DNA from: Piezodorus guildinii
Lineage: Eukaryota; Arthropoda; Insecta; Hemiptera; Pentatomidae
Direction: 5' to 3'
Length of the DNA stretch: 64,000 bases
NCBI GenBank assembly: GCA_023052935.1
Contig: CM041292.1
Location: forward strand, 38,260,639 to 38,324,638
The position numbers and the translations under genes are program-made. Under the pieces are notes generated by a model that was given only the letters and a program-made list of their open reading frames with translations, was not told the origin of the DNA and did not search any database. This document shows positions 35,187 through 46,725 of the stretch, piece after piece (within the stretch, counting starts at the first letter, position 1; each line of letters begins with the position of its first letter).

Positions 35187-35384
35187 ACTACGGAGACAGA
35201 GGATGAAGGCGATGGTGGAGAGAGCGGCGCTGAGGACAGCTCGCGGGGTAGCTCCGTGGCCAGCGAAGAGACCCCCTGTGATATTGGCCTCATGGAGCGC
35301 CTCATCCGCAGCCATCCCGTTTGGTTCCTCCCTGGCATCCAGCGGGCTGGGGCATTCCATCTCCTACAGGGAAAAGAAGAGGGG
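35187..35384 (+). CDS. spri: sprint (RIN family) exon a: acidic leader and start of SH2 domain
   Basis: Sprint is a cytoplasmic adaptor and Rab5 exchange factor of the RIN family, linking receptor tyrosine kinase and Ras signalling to endocytosis. This exon encodes 66 codons: an acidic Ser-rich leader (residues 1-30), then the start of the SH2 domain, with the block LMERLIRSHPVWFLPGIQRA at residues 35-54. The acceptor is TTTACAG before 35187 and the donor is GTAAGT at 35385, both strong, with phase 0 at each side. An in-frame ATG lies 24 bases upstream of the acceptor (35163) in the pyrimidine-poor tail of the intron. It would only matter if an alternative transcript began here, so I place the exon start at the acceptor. 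The true initiator exon was not found. Assignment to RIN/Sprint rests on the SH2 sequence together with the downstream exon blocks. Confidence 0.93.
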
Positions 35385-36651
35385 GTAAGTTATATAATAA
35401 TATTAGTTGTAAAAAAAATGCTTTATCATTTCAAAATTCAACAGCAATTAAATTATTATTATGCTGCTCCAAGGATCTTATTTGAAATATAACCTGTTTC
35501 CCTATTTTTATTTTGGAAAACTTTGCAGCCCTTTTCCTTTAATAATTTGCTAACTACCTTTATGAAGGTGTGCAGTGTAATCATAGAAAAATTAGTTGAG
35601 ATTTAGTCAAGCAGGATTATCATATTTTTTCCAACATCTTGGCTAAAGTGAGTGAGCTCATGGAGATGAACCAACCATTGTTATATGGTGGAGCTACCTA
35701 TAATTAATTGGTCGTTGTAAAATTCAGAAGGAAGATAGTTGAGATGGTAGCCAAGAAAAATTACGTCCTAAGACTTTCATAATCCATGAAACCAGAGTTC
35801 ATTTCTACTAACTCACTTGCCCTGATGATGGTTCTCAAGCATGAGAAATATCTTTGCGCAAAAATATAATATAAATGTTTGACTGAATCCTGACTATTTT
35901 TTCTCTAATTAAATCTTAGCAGTACAGCTATGTGCTGTCTTATATATTAATCTTAGTGAACACGAAGTCCCTAAACATGTAAATTAAATTAATTAATTTT
36001 TTAAAAAACTAATGTATTGTGATTATCTCAATCTTAGATTTACTTAAGACAGTTTATTGCAGTTTGTTCTCTTTAATTCATAATATTTTACTAACCCCAT
36101 TTATGATAGTGATTAGAAATTTTACTTAGCTGTGCTAAGCTCATATCATTCATAAAATAATAATAAAAATAACTTTATTATGGGAATTTGTCTCTTAAGA
36201 ATAACAATTTTGTACAGTAAATATACACTTCAATATTCATGTCTGGCCGAGAGACCAATATAATAAATTTTTATTTACAAATTTGTACAAAAAAACATTC
36301 AAAACCTATTTATATAAATGTTTACAAAATATATGGAATATAAATAAACCAAAAATATCTCTTATAAAATGATAGATCTAAACAATTTTCAAATAAATAA
36401 AATAAATGAATTATTCCAATAAAATACAATATAACTCTTATTGTTATAAATGTTTCTCTAAACCATTAGTACAAATTTCTGAAATAGGATATTTTCTTTA
36501 TCGAATTTATTATCTTGATACTTGGATTTTAAAGACATCGCTTTTACAATTGTTTAAACTTCTATTCTCTTAAATAGACAATTAGATGTGTTACTTTGTT
36601 TTCATGCTAACATTGGTGATGTTCTTAACTTTTTTCTTTCTCTTGTTGCAG
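35385..36651 (+). other. sprint intron a-b
   Basis: AT-rich intron. At 35820-35850 there is a degenerate CTGATGATGG... hairpin ...AAATA motif, described under the hammerhead-like family as a weak relative. I see no exon-like open frame or other element in the rest. Confidence 0.7.
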
Positions 36652-36839
36652 AACTTTGTGGTGCGCCAGAGCTCACAGACATCTACTATGGCAATATCCG
36701 TGAGGCTGCCGGCTGGCAAAGGCCCCTACATAGAACACTACCTCATCCAGGCAGGGCCCGACGGGCAGCTTAGCCTCGAGTCCAGTGATAATAAGTTCTC
36801 TAGCATCCCTGCACTAGTTGCGCACTATGCACAGTGCTG
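36652..36839 (+). CDS. spri: sprint exon b: SH2 core with phosphotyrosine-binding Arg
   Basis: Encodes residues 67-128 plus two bases of codon 129. The exon opens with NFVVRQSSQ, the SH2 beta-B strand. Its Arg (residue 71 of the visible protein) is the residue that binds phosphotyrosine in the family, so the domain should be ligand-competent. The following PYIEHYLIQ and FSSIPALVAHYAQ blocks match the later SH2 beta strands and second helix as they occur in RIN proteins. The acceptor is TTGTTGCAG and the donor is GTAAATG at 36840. Reading through the donor gives a stop within one codon, so splicing is required. The exon ends in phase 2 and joins exon c to make a second Cys (TG plus T). Confidence 0.95.
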
Positions 36840-36965
36840 GTAAATGACATTATTATTAATTTATAATCATATCTAATATTTTTTAATATTTTATCCTCTT
36901 GATTGCAATCATGATTTATATTATAATTTAAAACTTTAAATAATTTTTAATTATTTTCACTTTAG

Positions 36966-37057
36966 TGATGAGTTACCTGTGCAACTAACCTTACCAAGAG
37001 CTATCAGGGAAGCCAAGAATAGACAACAACTTTCATCCCTCGCTTTGCTCGGACAAG
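36966..37057 (+). CDS. spri: sprint exon c: end of SH2 domain
   Basis: A short 92-base exon. It completes the split Cys codon and then encodes DELPVQLTLPRAIREAKNRQ and a Leu-rich tail (residues 130-159). It closes the SH2 domain and begins the post-SH2 helix typical of RIN proteins. The upstream intron is only 126 bases and the downstream one 78 bases, so exons b-d form a compact cluster inside an otherwise intron-rich gene. The acceptor is TTCACTTTAG and the donor GTAATT at 37058. The exon ends in phase 1. Confidence 0.93.
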
Positions 37058-37135
37058 GTAATTTATTCCCTAATTTATTATTTATGTTGATTAGATTAAT
37101 AATTTATTATTTAATACAAATCTATTTTCATTCAG

Positions 37136-37270
37136 AATTCTGGAGGTACCCAATGGCTAACCCGAGGCCAGCACAGAACAACAGCGAACAGACTCCACAG
37201 CAAGAGCAGACCGGTCTTAATAGTAGCCTTCCTAGCAGCCAAGCAAGCAGTCTTACCAGCTTTGGCAGTG
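37136..37270 (+). CDS. spri: sprint exon d: post-SH2 linker
   Basis: Begins by completing a Glu codon (G plus AA), then encodes FWRYPMANPRPAQ followed by an Asn/Gln/Ser-rich low-complexity stretch (about residues 160-204). The FWRYPMA block directly after the SH2 tail is a useful landmark for the family. The remainder is probably disordered. The acceptor is TTCATTCAG and the donor GTCAGT at 37271. Phase is 1 at both ends. Reading through the donor reaches a stop within four codons. Confidence 0.92.
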
Positions 37271-38181
37271 GTCAGTTATTCTAACATGATAATAATTTTC
37301 TGATGGAATTTTTGTTTTTGTCTAATAAATAATGAGAGATAGTTCGGGTGGTGGAACTGTTTGAACCTTCATTATGTACTTATGGTCAACTATTTAATAT
37401 TCAATTTGTTTATGTCCATTGTAAGTACTCTACAATTAATTTTACATACATACCTATGAGATATATTACTTAACTAATTTCCACAACTCTGAAAAGGACC
37501 AATTAAAACAATGAAAATTTCAATGTATGACCGATAATAGTATTCTTATTCTTTTGAGATTTTTATTGCTTATAAATACAGAAAGTACAGGTTAGAATTA
37601 CAAGGAATTCTGAAATAGTATAGCTGATTTTAAACTTTGTCCCAAAAAAATTACTTCAGTTCCATTCTTTGAACATTATTCTTGAAAAAAAAGAAAGTTT
37701 TTTTTTTTTTACTTTAAACTTTGAAATCATTTATATCATATATATATCATCATCACTACCTCCAAGCTGTTAGTCCAAAGTTTCAACTTTAGTGTTTTCG
37801 CTAGTAGAAACCAAAGGTTAAGAAATAATCGATTAAATCAGAAATTCTTAATTAAAATGTTTTGATAATAATTTAACCATATGAGTAAAACTTTCTTTTT
37901 GAATTCAAATATATAAATAAATTTTCAAAACGTTATGAAATACATTGTTATCTCAAGAACTTGGGAATTTTACATTAATTACACTAAATATAAATAGAAT
38001 TTCATTGATATTAATAATTATAACTTATTAATAAAAATGATTTGTATTGTTTGTTCTATTTGTAAAAATAAACAATTTTGAGTTTCTGAGGAACAATTTA
38101 TTTTATGAGCAATGATTTATTTTAATTTATATATATTATTTAATTTACTTATTAATTTATATTTTTATTAATCAAATTCAG
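37271..38181 (+). other. sprint intron d-e
   Basis: AT-rich intron of about 0.9 kb with homopolymer tracts. Nothing recognisable was seen on either strand. Confidence 0.7.
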
Positions 38182-38316
38182 GTAATAATAACAATTCAGG
38201 AAGGAGTCCTACAGGAGACCCTGATTCAATTGTTTTGAATTTAACACCATTGAATGAACAACCACAACCATCAAGCTTACTATCAACCTTTAAAGGATCT
38301 CAAAATGAATCCGCAG
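38182..38316 (+). CDS. spri: sprint exon e: Ser/Asn-rich linker
   Basis: Encodes about 45 residues of low-complexity linker (NNNNSGRSPTGDPDSIVLNL followed by a Pro/Ser-rich stretch). No known domain is visible. The exon is accepted because the acceptor (AAATTCAG), the donor (GTAAGT at 38317) and phase 1 at both ends fit exons d and f exactly, and the frame stays open. Like exon f it is a whole number of codons, so it could be skipped without a frameshift. Confidence 0.88.
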
Positions 38317-38703
38317 GTAAGTTAATTACACCTTCATTTGTATTGCATGTTCTGCTTCTTTGGGCTTTTATTGTATATTTAAATTTGTTTTTATTAGTTT
38401 TGATAATTAACTTTATCTAAAAAAATCTTTTGTAAAAGTGTCCTTATTACTTGTGTATATACTGTAAGGATCTGGGTTGAAAAGGGTGGGGATACGTAGC
38501 TACGTTGTGCACGGGTATTATCTTCACAGGAAGAACTATTTGATAAGGTCAAAATGAGCTTGACAGTTGGCTTTTTGCTTTCACCTTAGTATTATTTTAT
38601 TCTATATATTTTCCCTTTTACACCGCTTTTATTACTGTAAAGAGAAAAAAAAAACATGAAGGGACAGAAATTTTGAGAAGTTTGTTTCTTGCTGTGAGTG
38701 CAG

Positions 38704-38826
38704 GTAGCCCAACATCACTGCCTAGCAATTCCCCAACAGAATTGTGCAATGTTCCCCCTCGAGCACCACGACCAACACCTCCTAACACGCTTAATCTCAT
38801 TAGCACTTCTGCTAACAACAGTTCAA
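38704..38826 (+). CDS. spri: sprint exon f: Pro-rich linker
   Basis: Encodes about 41 residues including SPTSLPSNSPTELCNVPPRA and PRPTPPNTLNLIS, a proline-rich segment with PPRAPRPTPP that could act as an SH3 ligand (inference). The acceptor is GAGTGCAG and the donor GTAAGT at 38827. Phase is 1 on both sides, with a length divisible by three, so skipping would preserve frame. The GC content is clearly above the flanking intron. Confidence 0.9.
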
Positions 38827-41031
38827 GTAAGTTGCTTATTTCACTAACAGAGTTTTCTATTTTTTAGTAAACTAATTATTTTTAAATATATTTATGATGG
38901 AATATGTTTTAAATAATCTCTAAATGAAATAAGTTTTAATAGAAAAACAAAACAAAACATGAATTAGTCATATGTCTGATATTTTAATAAGTTAAGAAGA
39001 CCAAAAGATCTCAAAATAAATCATAACATAACCATGATATTTAAAAATACATACATGTGCTATTCATTACTACTATTGATCTTTACTGTGTTCCTTAAAC
39101 ATTAAAGAGATATTTTGTTTAGTTTATTTACTTCAAGTAAGGCTTAATATCACAAAACAGTCTCATTTTAGACATTTATTAATAACTTTTTGAAGCTTTT
39201 GGCAACTTAGGGACATATTGATCTGTAACAATACAAATTTTCAATAATCATTCTGCGATTTTTTTACCTTATAAATAAATTTATAATCCTACTAGTTGGA
39301 GTAAGTCAATTATTTATAATTGTCATTTTATCTGAAATAAATATTTTAAAAAAATATATGTTAGAAACTTGAAATTATGTATAGCAAAATAAAAATAAAA
39401 TTTTCTTCACCAAAAGCTTCAAAATGTTAGTATTTAAAGTTTTAAAGGAGACTTCTTTTTTTTTTTTTTTTTTTACATGAAGTCTTACCTGAAGTATATA
39501 GAAAAGTACAGTATACCTATTCCATAATATATTTACTGTAAGTTTGTACATATCACAGAAAAGGAAAATTTTTGTACACTTTCACCATTTAGTCTTTAGG
39601 TAGATTACATTACATTGATACATCTTAATTCTTAAGTTATCAATACCTTTTTTACATTTACAATAAATTTATATAACATAATTCAATTTATTAAGCTATT
39701 CTTTCTTGGGTTAAAATACATTTTGATGTTAAGACGTGCAAACATGGCAGATAGTTAAGTTTATTGATACAACAGATCAAATTATGTTATCCTTATTAAA
39801 AATAAAATCAGTACATGTGATCTGTGTTAATTATTTTATTGATGCATGATATTTTCTTATGTTATGATTACTCTGTTTTTCAATTTCATGTGAATAACAA
39901 CTTCGTTTTATGTTAATTACTATATATCTTTGTTTTTATATGTTGGATGTATACTTATACATTTATGTAATATTTCTAACCTTAGATTATTAAGCTTTTA
40001 CTATTAATACTATTTATAAAAATTAGCTAAAGGAGTAATATGTCAAGTTTTCTTATTTTTAGAAGCATTTAAAGATCTATTATATAGAAAATAGTTAATT
40101 TAGTTTAGTAATTCTTTTAAGAGAAAAAAGTGATGAATGTAGTTTGTTGAGCAGTATTTTAATTAATCAGTTAGATATATATTTATTAACCAATTGTTTT
40201 TTATCTTAATCAGTAAATAAATTATTTAGTGACTGTAGATGCTAAACAGACTTGTTCATTTTATTGTATGCTTCAGGTTTTGGTAATCAATAATTTTGTA
40301 TATTAAAATCAGAGTCATTTATATTTTTATCATCTGATATATTTTTATTTTAATTATTATTATTATACAAGTTAAAGTTTTATTTATAACATAGCTAATT
40401 TATTTGATGGTTTATGGTCGACTGTTGATATGATAATAGGAATATATAATCAGGTGTCAGCCTGAGATTTTCTTTATTTCACATGTGAGCCATCTTCAGG
40501 GCTTGAAGCTGTCAGAAATACTAAAGAGGTATCAACATTTTTTTCACAGGTATATAATAGTAAATGCCATAAATATAAGTGGTAAAACAGATGAAAATAA
40601 AATAAAATATATTAATATGGTATGACCCTAGAACAATAAAAGTCACTATTGCAAATTAAAAATATCTAAGACTGACTCCTGATGATTTATTCCTCTAATA
40701 GCTAATTTCATTATTTAACTATAAAAAGTAAAATTTTTAAAAAATCTTTAAAAGTCATGGAATATGTGACTTAATTTTGTTTTTTATTTATTTAAGATTA
40801 CCATGAAGCAATCAATTAAATATACAGATATTTAGTTGCGAATTTTTTTTTTTTTAATTTCCATAATATTTTATACTATTAGGTTTAATTAAAACGAGTA
40901 TCAAAGTATAAATTATTGTACATCAAAGAAAAAAGTGACTGTTCCCTACCTTCTATATTTTTAAATTATTTTCTTTTTTTTAAGAAGGCACCAGTTTAAT
41001 TTAAACTTATACCTTTTATGTCTTTATTTAG
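38827..41031 (+). other. sprint intron f-g
   Basis: Intron of about 2.2 kb, very AT-rich, with a 22-base T tract near 39455. A degenerate minus-strand relative of the hammerhead-like motif lies at 40470-40505 (CCCTGAAGATGGCTCACATG when read on the minus strand). Phases of exons f and g match directly, so no intervening exon is needed. Confidence 0.65.
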
Positions 41032-41201
41032 ATTGTAAATCTGTATCAAGTCCACCGCATTCTTTGGGTATGGTTCCAACTAAAACACCACCTCCACCTC
41101 CGCCACGTTGGTCTAAACCTGCTCAAAACTTCACTGTAACCACAACTGTAACATTCTCGATGACTGAAACTACATCAACCTCTCCTCCACCTCATATTGA
41201 G
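41032..41201 (+). CDS. spri: sprint exon g: hexaproline SH3-ligand segment
   Basis: Encodes about 57 residues (291-347). The centre is MVPTKTPPPPPPRWSKPAQN, a hexaproline followed by Arg-Trp. It is followed by a Thr/Ser-rich stretch ending SPPPHIE. RIN proteins carry proline-rich SH3-binding segments between SH2 and VPS9, and this fits that position. The acceptor is TTTATTTAG and the donor GTATGTG at 41202. The exon enters in phase 1 and ends in phase 0. The preceding intron is about 2.2 kb. Confidence 0.92.
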
Positions 41202-41299
41202 GTATGTGATCATGAAATAATATTTTTATTTATTTATTTTTTTTTAAGTACATATATATTTTTATTTTTAAATTAACTTTATATCATTTCTTATTTCAG

Positions 41300-41674
41300 A
41301 AACAGCCTTCTCTTTGTGACACTGAAAGCTTGCCCTCACTGCAGTCTGGCACAGCAACCCTGGAGTCCAACAGAGCTGGTAGCGCCAAGTCGCCAGTCTC
41401 CGACATCCTCAGCCCTTCCCAAGTCCTTTCCCCGACAGGTTCTGACCCAAGGTCTGCTCTGTCACCGACCGGTTCCGACCCTCGCTCTGCCCTCTCACCC
41501 ACTGGTTCAGCTCTCTCCCCCACCGGCTCTGATCCTAAGTCTGCCCTGTCTCCGGTGTCTGATTCCAAACCGCCGCATCGGAGGAGCAAGAGGCATAAGG
41601 AGTCCAGGCATTACCAAGAGTCAGATATCCTCGAATCACCAGGTGTCTATTACAGGAGCTCTGTAGCAGACAAG
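41300..41674 (+). CDS. spri: sprint exon h: Ser/Pro linker with tandem LSPTGSDPRSA repeat
   Basis: The largest visible exon, 125 codons (residues 348-472). It contains a tandem array at 41426-41545: two copies of LSPTGSDPRSA, a short LSPTGSA, then LSPTGSDPKSA, followed by a partial LSPVSD. Each unit has a Ser-Pro and so is a potential proline-directed kinase site (inference). After the array come a basic patch HRRSKRHKESRHYQESD and the sequence ILESPGVYYRSSVADK. The acceptor is TTATTTCAG and the donor GTAAAT at 41675. Phase is 0 at both ends. The coding DNA is markedly GC-richer than the surrounding introns. Confidence 0.93.
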
Positions 41675-42464
41675 GTAAATATATATAAAGTATAACTCTT
41701 GTATGGTATTATGTAACTCGTCCTTTTTGCAAATAAAAAATATCCCGGATCTCAATTATGTATGAATGGTATTCGGAAGGTATACATAACTATATGAAAG
41801 CATATTTATTTTATTTTTTAACACAGGTTTTTAAAATTGTTATTTACTTTAAAAAAATATTTAATAACCTTCCCTAATCACTACCTTCTGCAAACAGACC
41901 GTTTGTTTTTGTTTTTTCCATCCATTTTATGATGGTAACATCTTAGGCAGTCCTTTTCTTACTGCTGTTTCGTAAGGAGGTGAATTACTTTTCATATGCT
42001 TTTTTTATACTTCTAATTATCTTACCAAAATAACATTTTCAGTTTCTTAAAGTTATGCTTGATATCATCTTAACATACTATTCTGTTATTTTACTTTTTA
42101 GACCAATTTTTTCAGTACCATTGCTTTATAGATTAAAATAAATAGGAGGATAATCTTAGAAAAAGCTCATTATTTCTAATCCTAATAAAATCACCCTTCA
42201 ACACCTTGTAGCAATACTTATTTCAATAATAACATTTATGGCCTCTTTACCTTTAGTTGAAATACTCTAAGCATCATGAAATTTTGATGATAAAGATTAA
42301 CTTGGAGTTTAAAAATGTTTGCTTCTTATTTTATTAATAAATGAAAACCTGTTTGATCTTCTTAAAAACCTAAGTGTTGATCTTGAGCTATTAAATTTCA
42401 TGGTATTTTGGACATTTTTTTACCTAGCGTGGAGAATTAATTTATTAAATTTGATATATTACAG

Positions 42465-42668
42465 GTTAGCGATTATGAGGACATCTGGGGTCCTGAATCC
42501 CTGACGACGTTCAAGCCACGGTCCTCGCCGCTGAGCCCCCCCGAGGAGCAGCGGAGGGTCCCAGACATCCTAGACAGGGTCCCACCATGCCCAGCTCCCA
42601 GGCCTAGTCTCATTGCCCCTCACCCATCACCGATTACGCCCACCGAACCAAAGACTCCCACTGAACAG
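42465..42668 (+). CDS. spri: sprint exon i: VSDYEDIWGPES block and Pro-rich tail
   Basis: An exon of 68 codons, GC-rich against very AT-rich flanks. It starts VSDYEDIWGPESLTTFKPRS, an acidic/aromatic motif that I recognise from insect Sprint proteins, and continues into a proline-rich region with SPPEEQRRVPDILDRVPPCP and ITPTEPKTPTEQ. The acceptor is TATTACAG before 42465 and the donor GTTAGT at 42669. Phase is 0 at both ends, fitting exons h and j. Confidence 0.93.
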
Positions 42669-44364
42669 GTTAGTTTTGATTAATGTATTATAATGTCTAA
42701 AATAATTACTTAATTTTGTTAATTTTAAATACAAATATTGCAATAAATTTATTTGGTAAACAAAATTATTTCAGAATCCTTGGATTAACTTATATTCTTT
42801 CTTATCTTCATGGTCATTGTCTGGTTTTGAATATGTCTTCATTTCTCTAACCAATGATTCATCAGACATGCTGCTAGCTTCTTTAAGGTTCTAAGTGAGA
42901 ATCAAAAGCTCATTCTTACTTAGAACCCTGAAGAAGCTAGAAGCATGCCTGATGAAAAAATTAAAGACACCTTCAAAACAAAAAAACGACCATAAAGACA
43001 ACAATGGTATAATTTGTGGAAGCCTGAAAGAGTTTATAATCATTCTTTAAGTTTATTTTTTATTTAAGTGACCCATCAAGATCTTCTTCTCTTCTTCTTT
43101 GTCTTCCTTATTATACTATTTCTAGTGTCAAAGAGCCTCTATCTCACACAGCCATCCTTCCCAGTCTCTGCTTAACTGCTTCATTTGGTTTAGGGATTAT
43201 CCTCTTCTACCTCCAACAATTTGTATAAATTCCTGATACGAAACTCTGGGACGCTCTCTGTGTGGGTCAAGCCTCTAATACTTTAATGGGATCCATATCC
43301 TTGTCCATGCGGAAGACATATTCAAACCACTTGAGCTGCGAGTTTTCCAAAGTAGTTTTGATTCCGCTTTCTTATGCTATCATTTCTAATACAATCCCCC
43401 CAAGTTCCCCCTCTCTCTCCCCCCCCCCACGATCGATCAGAACCTTATTTCCGCTGCTGTCATGTGACTGTAATTTCACATAGACCAGCTTTCTCTATCG
43501 TAGGTGAGAATATGCAAGTATATAGATTATATGAATGATTTTTTTGTGTTCTTATCCACCTCACGATGCCCGAGGATACTGTTTGTGATCCAACAAGAAA
43601 AAATAATTTAAAATTCCTAATAATTTTCAGATTATTGTATTTTACTTTTTCTCTAATCAATTAAATGCTACTATTACATTTATGTAGAATGTCACTATTC
43701 TACTTTAAGTTTCATTCTATTCATTTAATAGACACATGCCATACTTACATTAAATTTAATACTTATAACTTGAATACTGATACTAATATATTCAATACTA
43801 TATTAAAGACATTGAATACTGAATTACTGGTTGAACGGATCCTTCCCCTGATAAAACATAGTTAAAGAAAGAAAATTTGCTTGTTATTATAACGCAATGA
43901 AATAAGTCAACTTATTTGGGTGTGTTATTTCATTAATAGCCAAACACCAACCAACTTATCGTTCACAATTCATTCTTCGGTTAATTAAGCTTCCATCAAC
44001 TTACTTTTCCTCTAATTTGCTTTCCAGAAGCTTTTAAGGCAAATCTATCTCTGTGGGTCTGAACCATATGTTCCAATGCTGTCCCGATACAATATCCTTA
44101 AATATTCAAAAGAAGAGAAAAGTTGTGATTTCAATTTCTTTACAAAAATATGGATTCTCGCTTCAAGGGCTTTGAAAGAAACCGGCAGATGAGATTATAA
44201 GGAGTTATTTTTAAAAGAGTATTATTTATTAATTATGTTTCTTAATAATACTTACAAAAATTATTTTAAGAGTGGTTCGATCAAAGATGATTTATACTGA
44301 GATGATTATTTAATAATTAATGTTATAATATTAACAAAAAAATTGACCCCAATTATAATTGCAG
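42669..44364 (+). other. sprint intron i-j, with an inverted repeat
   Basis: Intron of about 1.7 kb. At 42864-42950 there is an imperfect inverted repeat: the left side has TAGCTTCTTTAAGGTTCTAAG and the right side has CTTAGAACCCTGAAGAAGCTA, with AGCTTC/GAAGCT-type pairing through about 20 bases. A C-rich run lies at 43421-43430. No coding signal was seen. Confidence 0.5.
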
Positions 44365-44556
44365 GCACCGACTAACAACAAGCAGTCATCCCCTTTCTAT
44401 TGCGAACCAGCAGATGCCATTAAGAATGCAGCCTTAGAGGTTGCAAGGAGGCGCAACCGAGGTCTACACCGCAACAACAGGCACTCAGACCCAGCAGCCC
44501 TCCTACAGTGGCCTGCCATTGCCACGGGGGGCATTCTAGAGAGAATAGACTCAAAG
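44365..44556 (+). CDS. spri: sprint exon j: SPFYCEPADAI motif
   Basis: Encodes 64 codons (residues 541-604): a polar start, then SPFYCEPADAIKNAALEVAR, a basic RRRNRGLHRNNR stretch and WPAIATGGILERIDSK. The Tyr in SPFYCEPAD lies in an acidic/hydrophobic context and might be a phosphorylation site (inference). The acceptor is AATTGCAG and the donor GTATGT at 44557. Phase is 0 at both ends. Confidence 0.92.
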
Positions 44557-45244
44557 GTATGTATGTCTTCTCATATTGACTACTAGATAAAGAAAGATGA
44601 TAATTATTTTATTTCATTAAAATTATGAGCTTAGGTTTTAGTCACCATGGTAACAATAAAATAAGTTAATTTTAATTTGAAAATTACAGTTTTTAATCCA
44701 TTCGATAATTCTAGTAATATCTGTAATAATTTTCGATTCATCTACAGACTTGATCCAAATTTATCTTTCAAGTAATACCATCCTTTTGTTTACTGATTTG
44801 GTAATTGGCTGTAAAATAGAATCTTACAAAAAGATAAGATATATCTAATGAAGTTCTACTTTACTTATTTGTGATGGAAATAAATACAAAAAAAAAAAAA
44901 AAAAAAATGCAAAAAATCTTAGCCTGTGATTGACTATATTTACATGAAATTCTGGATTAAAGTAGCATATTTATTGTATTTGAGTGTCCTAAAAGCTTAT
45001 AATAGGTAGGCCCAATATTTATTTTATTTTCTGGCTTTATTGCAGCCTCAAGTTGGCTTATTCTGAGCCGTTCATTATCCTGTTAATACAGGTCTATTGC
45101 GTTAATGAATCTGACCAAACCGTAAGGATTCATCAGTTCACACAGCTTAGGATCCGAAGTACGGTCATTGCCAAAGTGGTAAAAATATATTCAAGCTATC
45201 TCTTCACAACTTCATATCACATGTTAGACATATTTATTTATTTT

Positions 45245-45525
45245 TTGGGTCACCTGATGTGCAGTGGCTAGCATAACAGCCTTTTACACCAAAGGTTGCA
45301 GGTTCAAACCTGACAGGTGCCGCTTGAATTTTTTTAATGGGAGTGAAAAATCCTTGGTTATGCCGTCCTTTAGAGAGGACTAAAAATGGTGTTCCTGATT
45401 CTGTATAATGTCAGGTACTTGTTAAAGATCCATATCCTAAAAAAAAAAAACCTGGATAGGCAAAATTTAGGACTCCCACTGATTAGCCAAAATAGCTTAA
45501 AATGATATTAAATGAATTAACAAAC
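45245..45525 (+). mobile_element. SINE family 1 copy in a sprint intron
   Basis: Head GGGTCACCTGATGTGCAGTG then GCTAGCATAA (A box) and B box GGTTCAAACC. Complete body and ATTAAATGAATTAAC tail. It lies in the intron between exons j and k, same strand as the gene. Confidence 0.88.
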
Positions 45526-45977
45526 TATATTTTTCCCATTATAAATCAATTTATTATCTAATGAAGATTATTATTGAGTTTTCCTTTCTTATTTTTTTAT
45601 ATGTACTCATAAAGATATTTTGACATATTTATATAAGTAAACAAATAATCCTAAGCATAGCTTTTTTTTTTTTTTTTTTAGTTACTCCATAATTTATTTT
45701 CATCCATTTAATCGATGTTTTGTAGTTCCTTTCTCATCTTCAAGATTTTCTACAATATGATAAAATCTAATAAAAGTATTTTATACTCTATAAAATAATA
45801 CCATTAATTAATGTTTTATTTTAATGCAAAAGGAAACAAATAAATTAGTTTAATAACTAGTGATTGAGATATTTTGTATTTCTTGTAAAATATTCTAAAT
45901 TGGATGTCATTTGGAAATCATTGCCTTTATTCTTCCATCAACTGACAAAGTATTTATAATAGCATCTGTGTAATCTT

Positions 45978-46255
45978 AGGGAGCTAATGCCTGTGTGGCT
46001 GGCACACTAGTCTACCACAATAAAGGTTGTCGAATCCAAGTCCTGGGTGGACTTTTTAGGCATCTAATTAAATGGAAATTCACTCACAACCTTCCACCGA
46101 GTATGTTAGACCTGTCAGCCAACTGTTGGCCACTCACAAAGATAGGATAAGGGAGTGATGAACCTACCCCATAAAATATCATCGAAAATCATGGTATGGA
46201 ATCTTAAGAAACAATACCATGCGGCCAAGAGTCTCCAAGACCTGTCACAAACAGA
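45978..46255 (+). mobile_element. SINE family 2, diverged copy
   Basis: GGGAGCTAATGCCTGTGTGG then CTGGCACACTAG, a B-box remnant TTGTCGAATCC, and the body CCTGTCAGCCAACTGTTGGC. The poly-A tail is at 46253-46263. It lies about 150 bp upstream of exon k. Confidence 0.8.
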
Positions 46256-46413
46256 AAAAAAAAATCTTGAGAGCCTCTAAATGAATTTGTTGTTTATTTT
46301 AATAATTTAAGAATCAAGCCTCTTAAATTTACTTTAACTTAAGAAAATGATATTTTTTCTTTTCTATTTTTATGATTTTTTTTTTATATATTATGTTATA
46401 ACTTTTTTTCCAG

Positions 46414-46594
46414 GAGGAACTCTCATTTTCTGGTCTTTCATCGTCTGTTGACAACCTGATTGGACCAAGGAAGCTCGGTAGGCGGATAGGCCTGATAGAG
46501 AGGGGCAAGGGTAAACCCAAGATTGCCAAGAGGCCTCAAGGTAAAAACTTTAGTGATACTTCTTGGGCTGTTGACTCCAGCTGGGAGTTCATAG
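46414..46594 (+). CDS. spri: sprint exon k, with two in-phase candidate donors
   Basis: Encodes EELSFSGLSSSVDNLIG, a basic block with RKLGRRIGLIERGKGKPKIA, and then FSDTSWAVDSSWEFI. The acceptor is TTTTCCAG before 46414. Two donors are possible: GTAAAAA at 46541 and GTTCGT at 46595. Both leave phase 1 and both join exon l in frame, the difference being 54 bases (18 codons). I take the distal end because the extra segment has a conserved-looking Trp-rich sequence. The proximal donor would give a shorter isoform. Exon j joins in phase 0. Confidence 0.88.
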
Positions 46595-46725
46595 GTTCGT
46601 TTTATTTTCCAATTTAACAAACCAAAAAAATAAAATAAAATAAATAATAATAATTATAAATAAATAAACTGTCAGATTTAAGGAAATAAAAATGTTTCAT
46701 TATCATTGGAATTTATTTTGTCCAG

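Noticed and set aside
43240..43490. Possible coding patch in sprint intron i-j
   Set aside because: Short frame without similarity. Phases of flanking exons already match, so no exon is needed.
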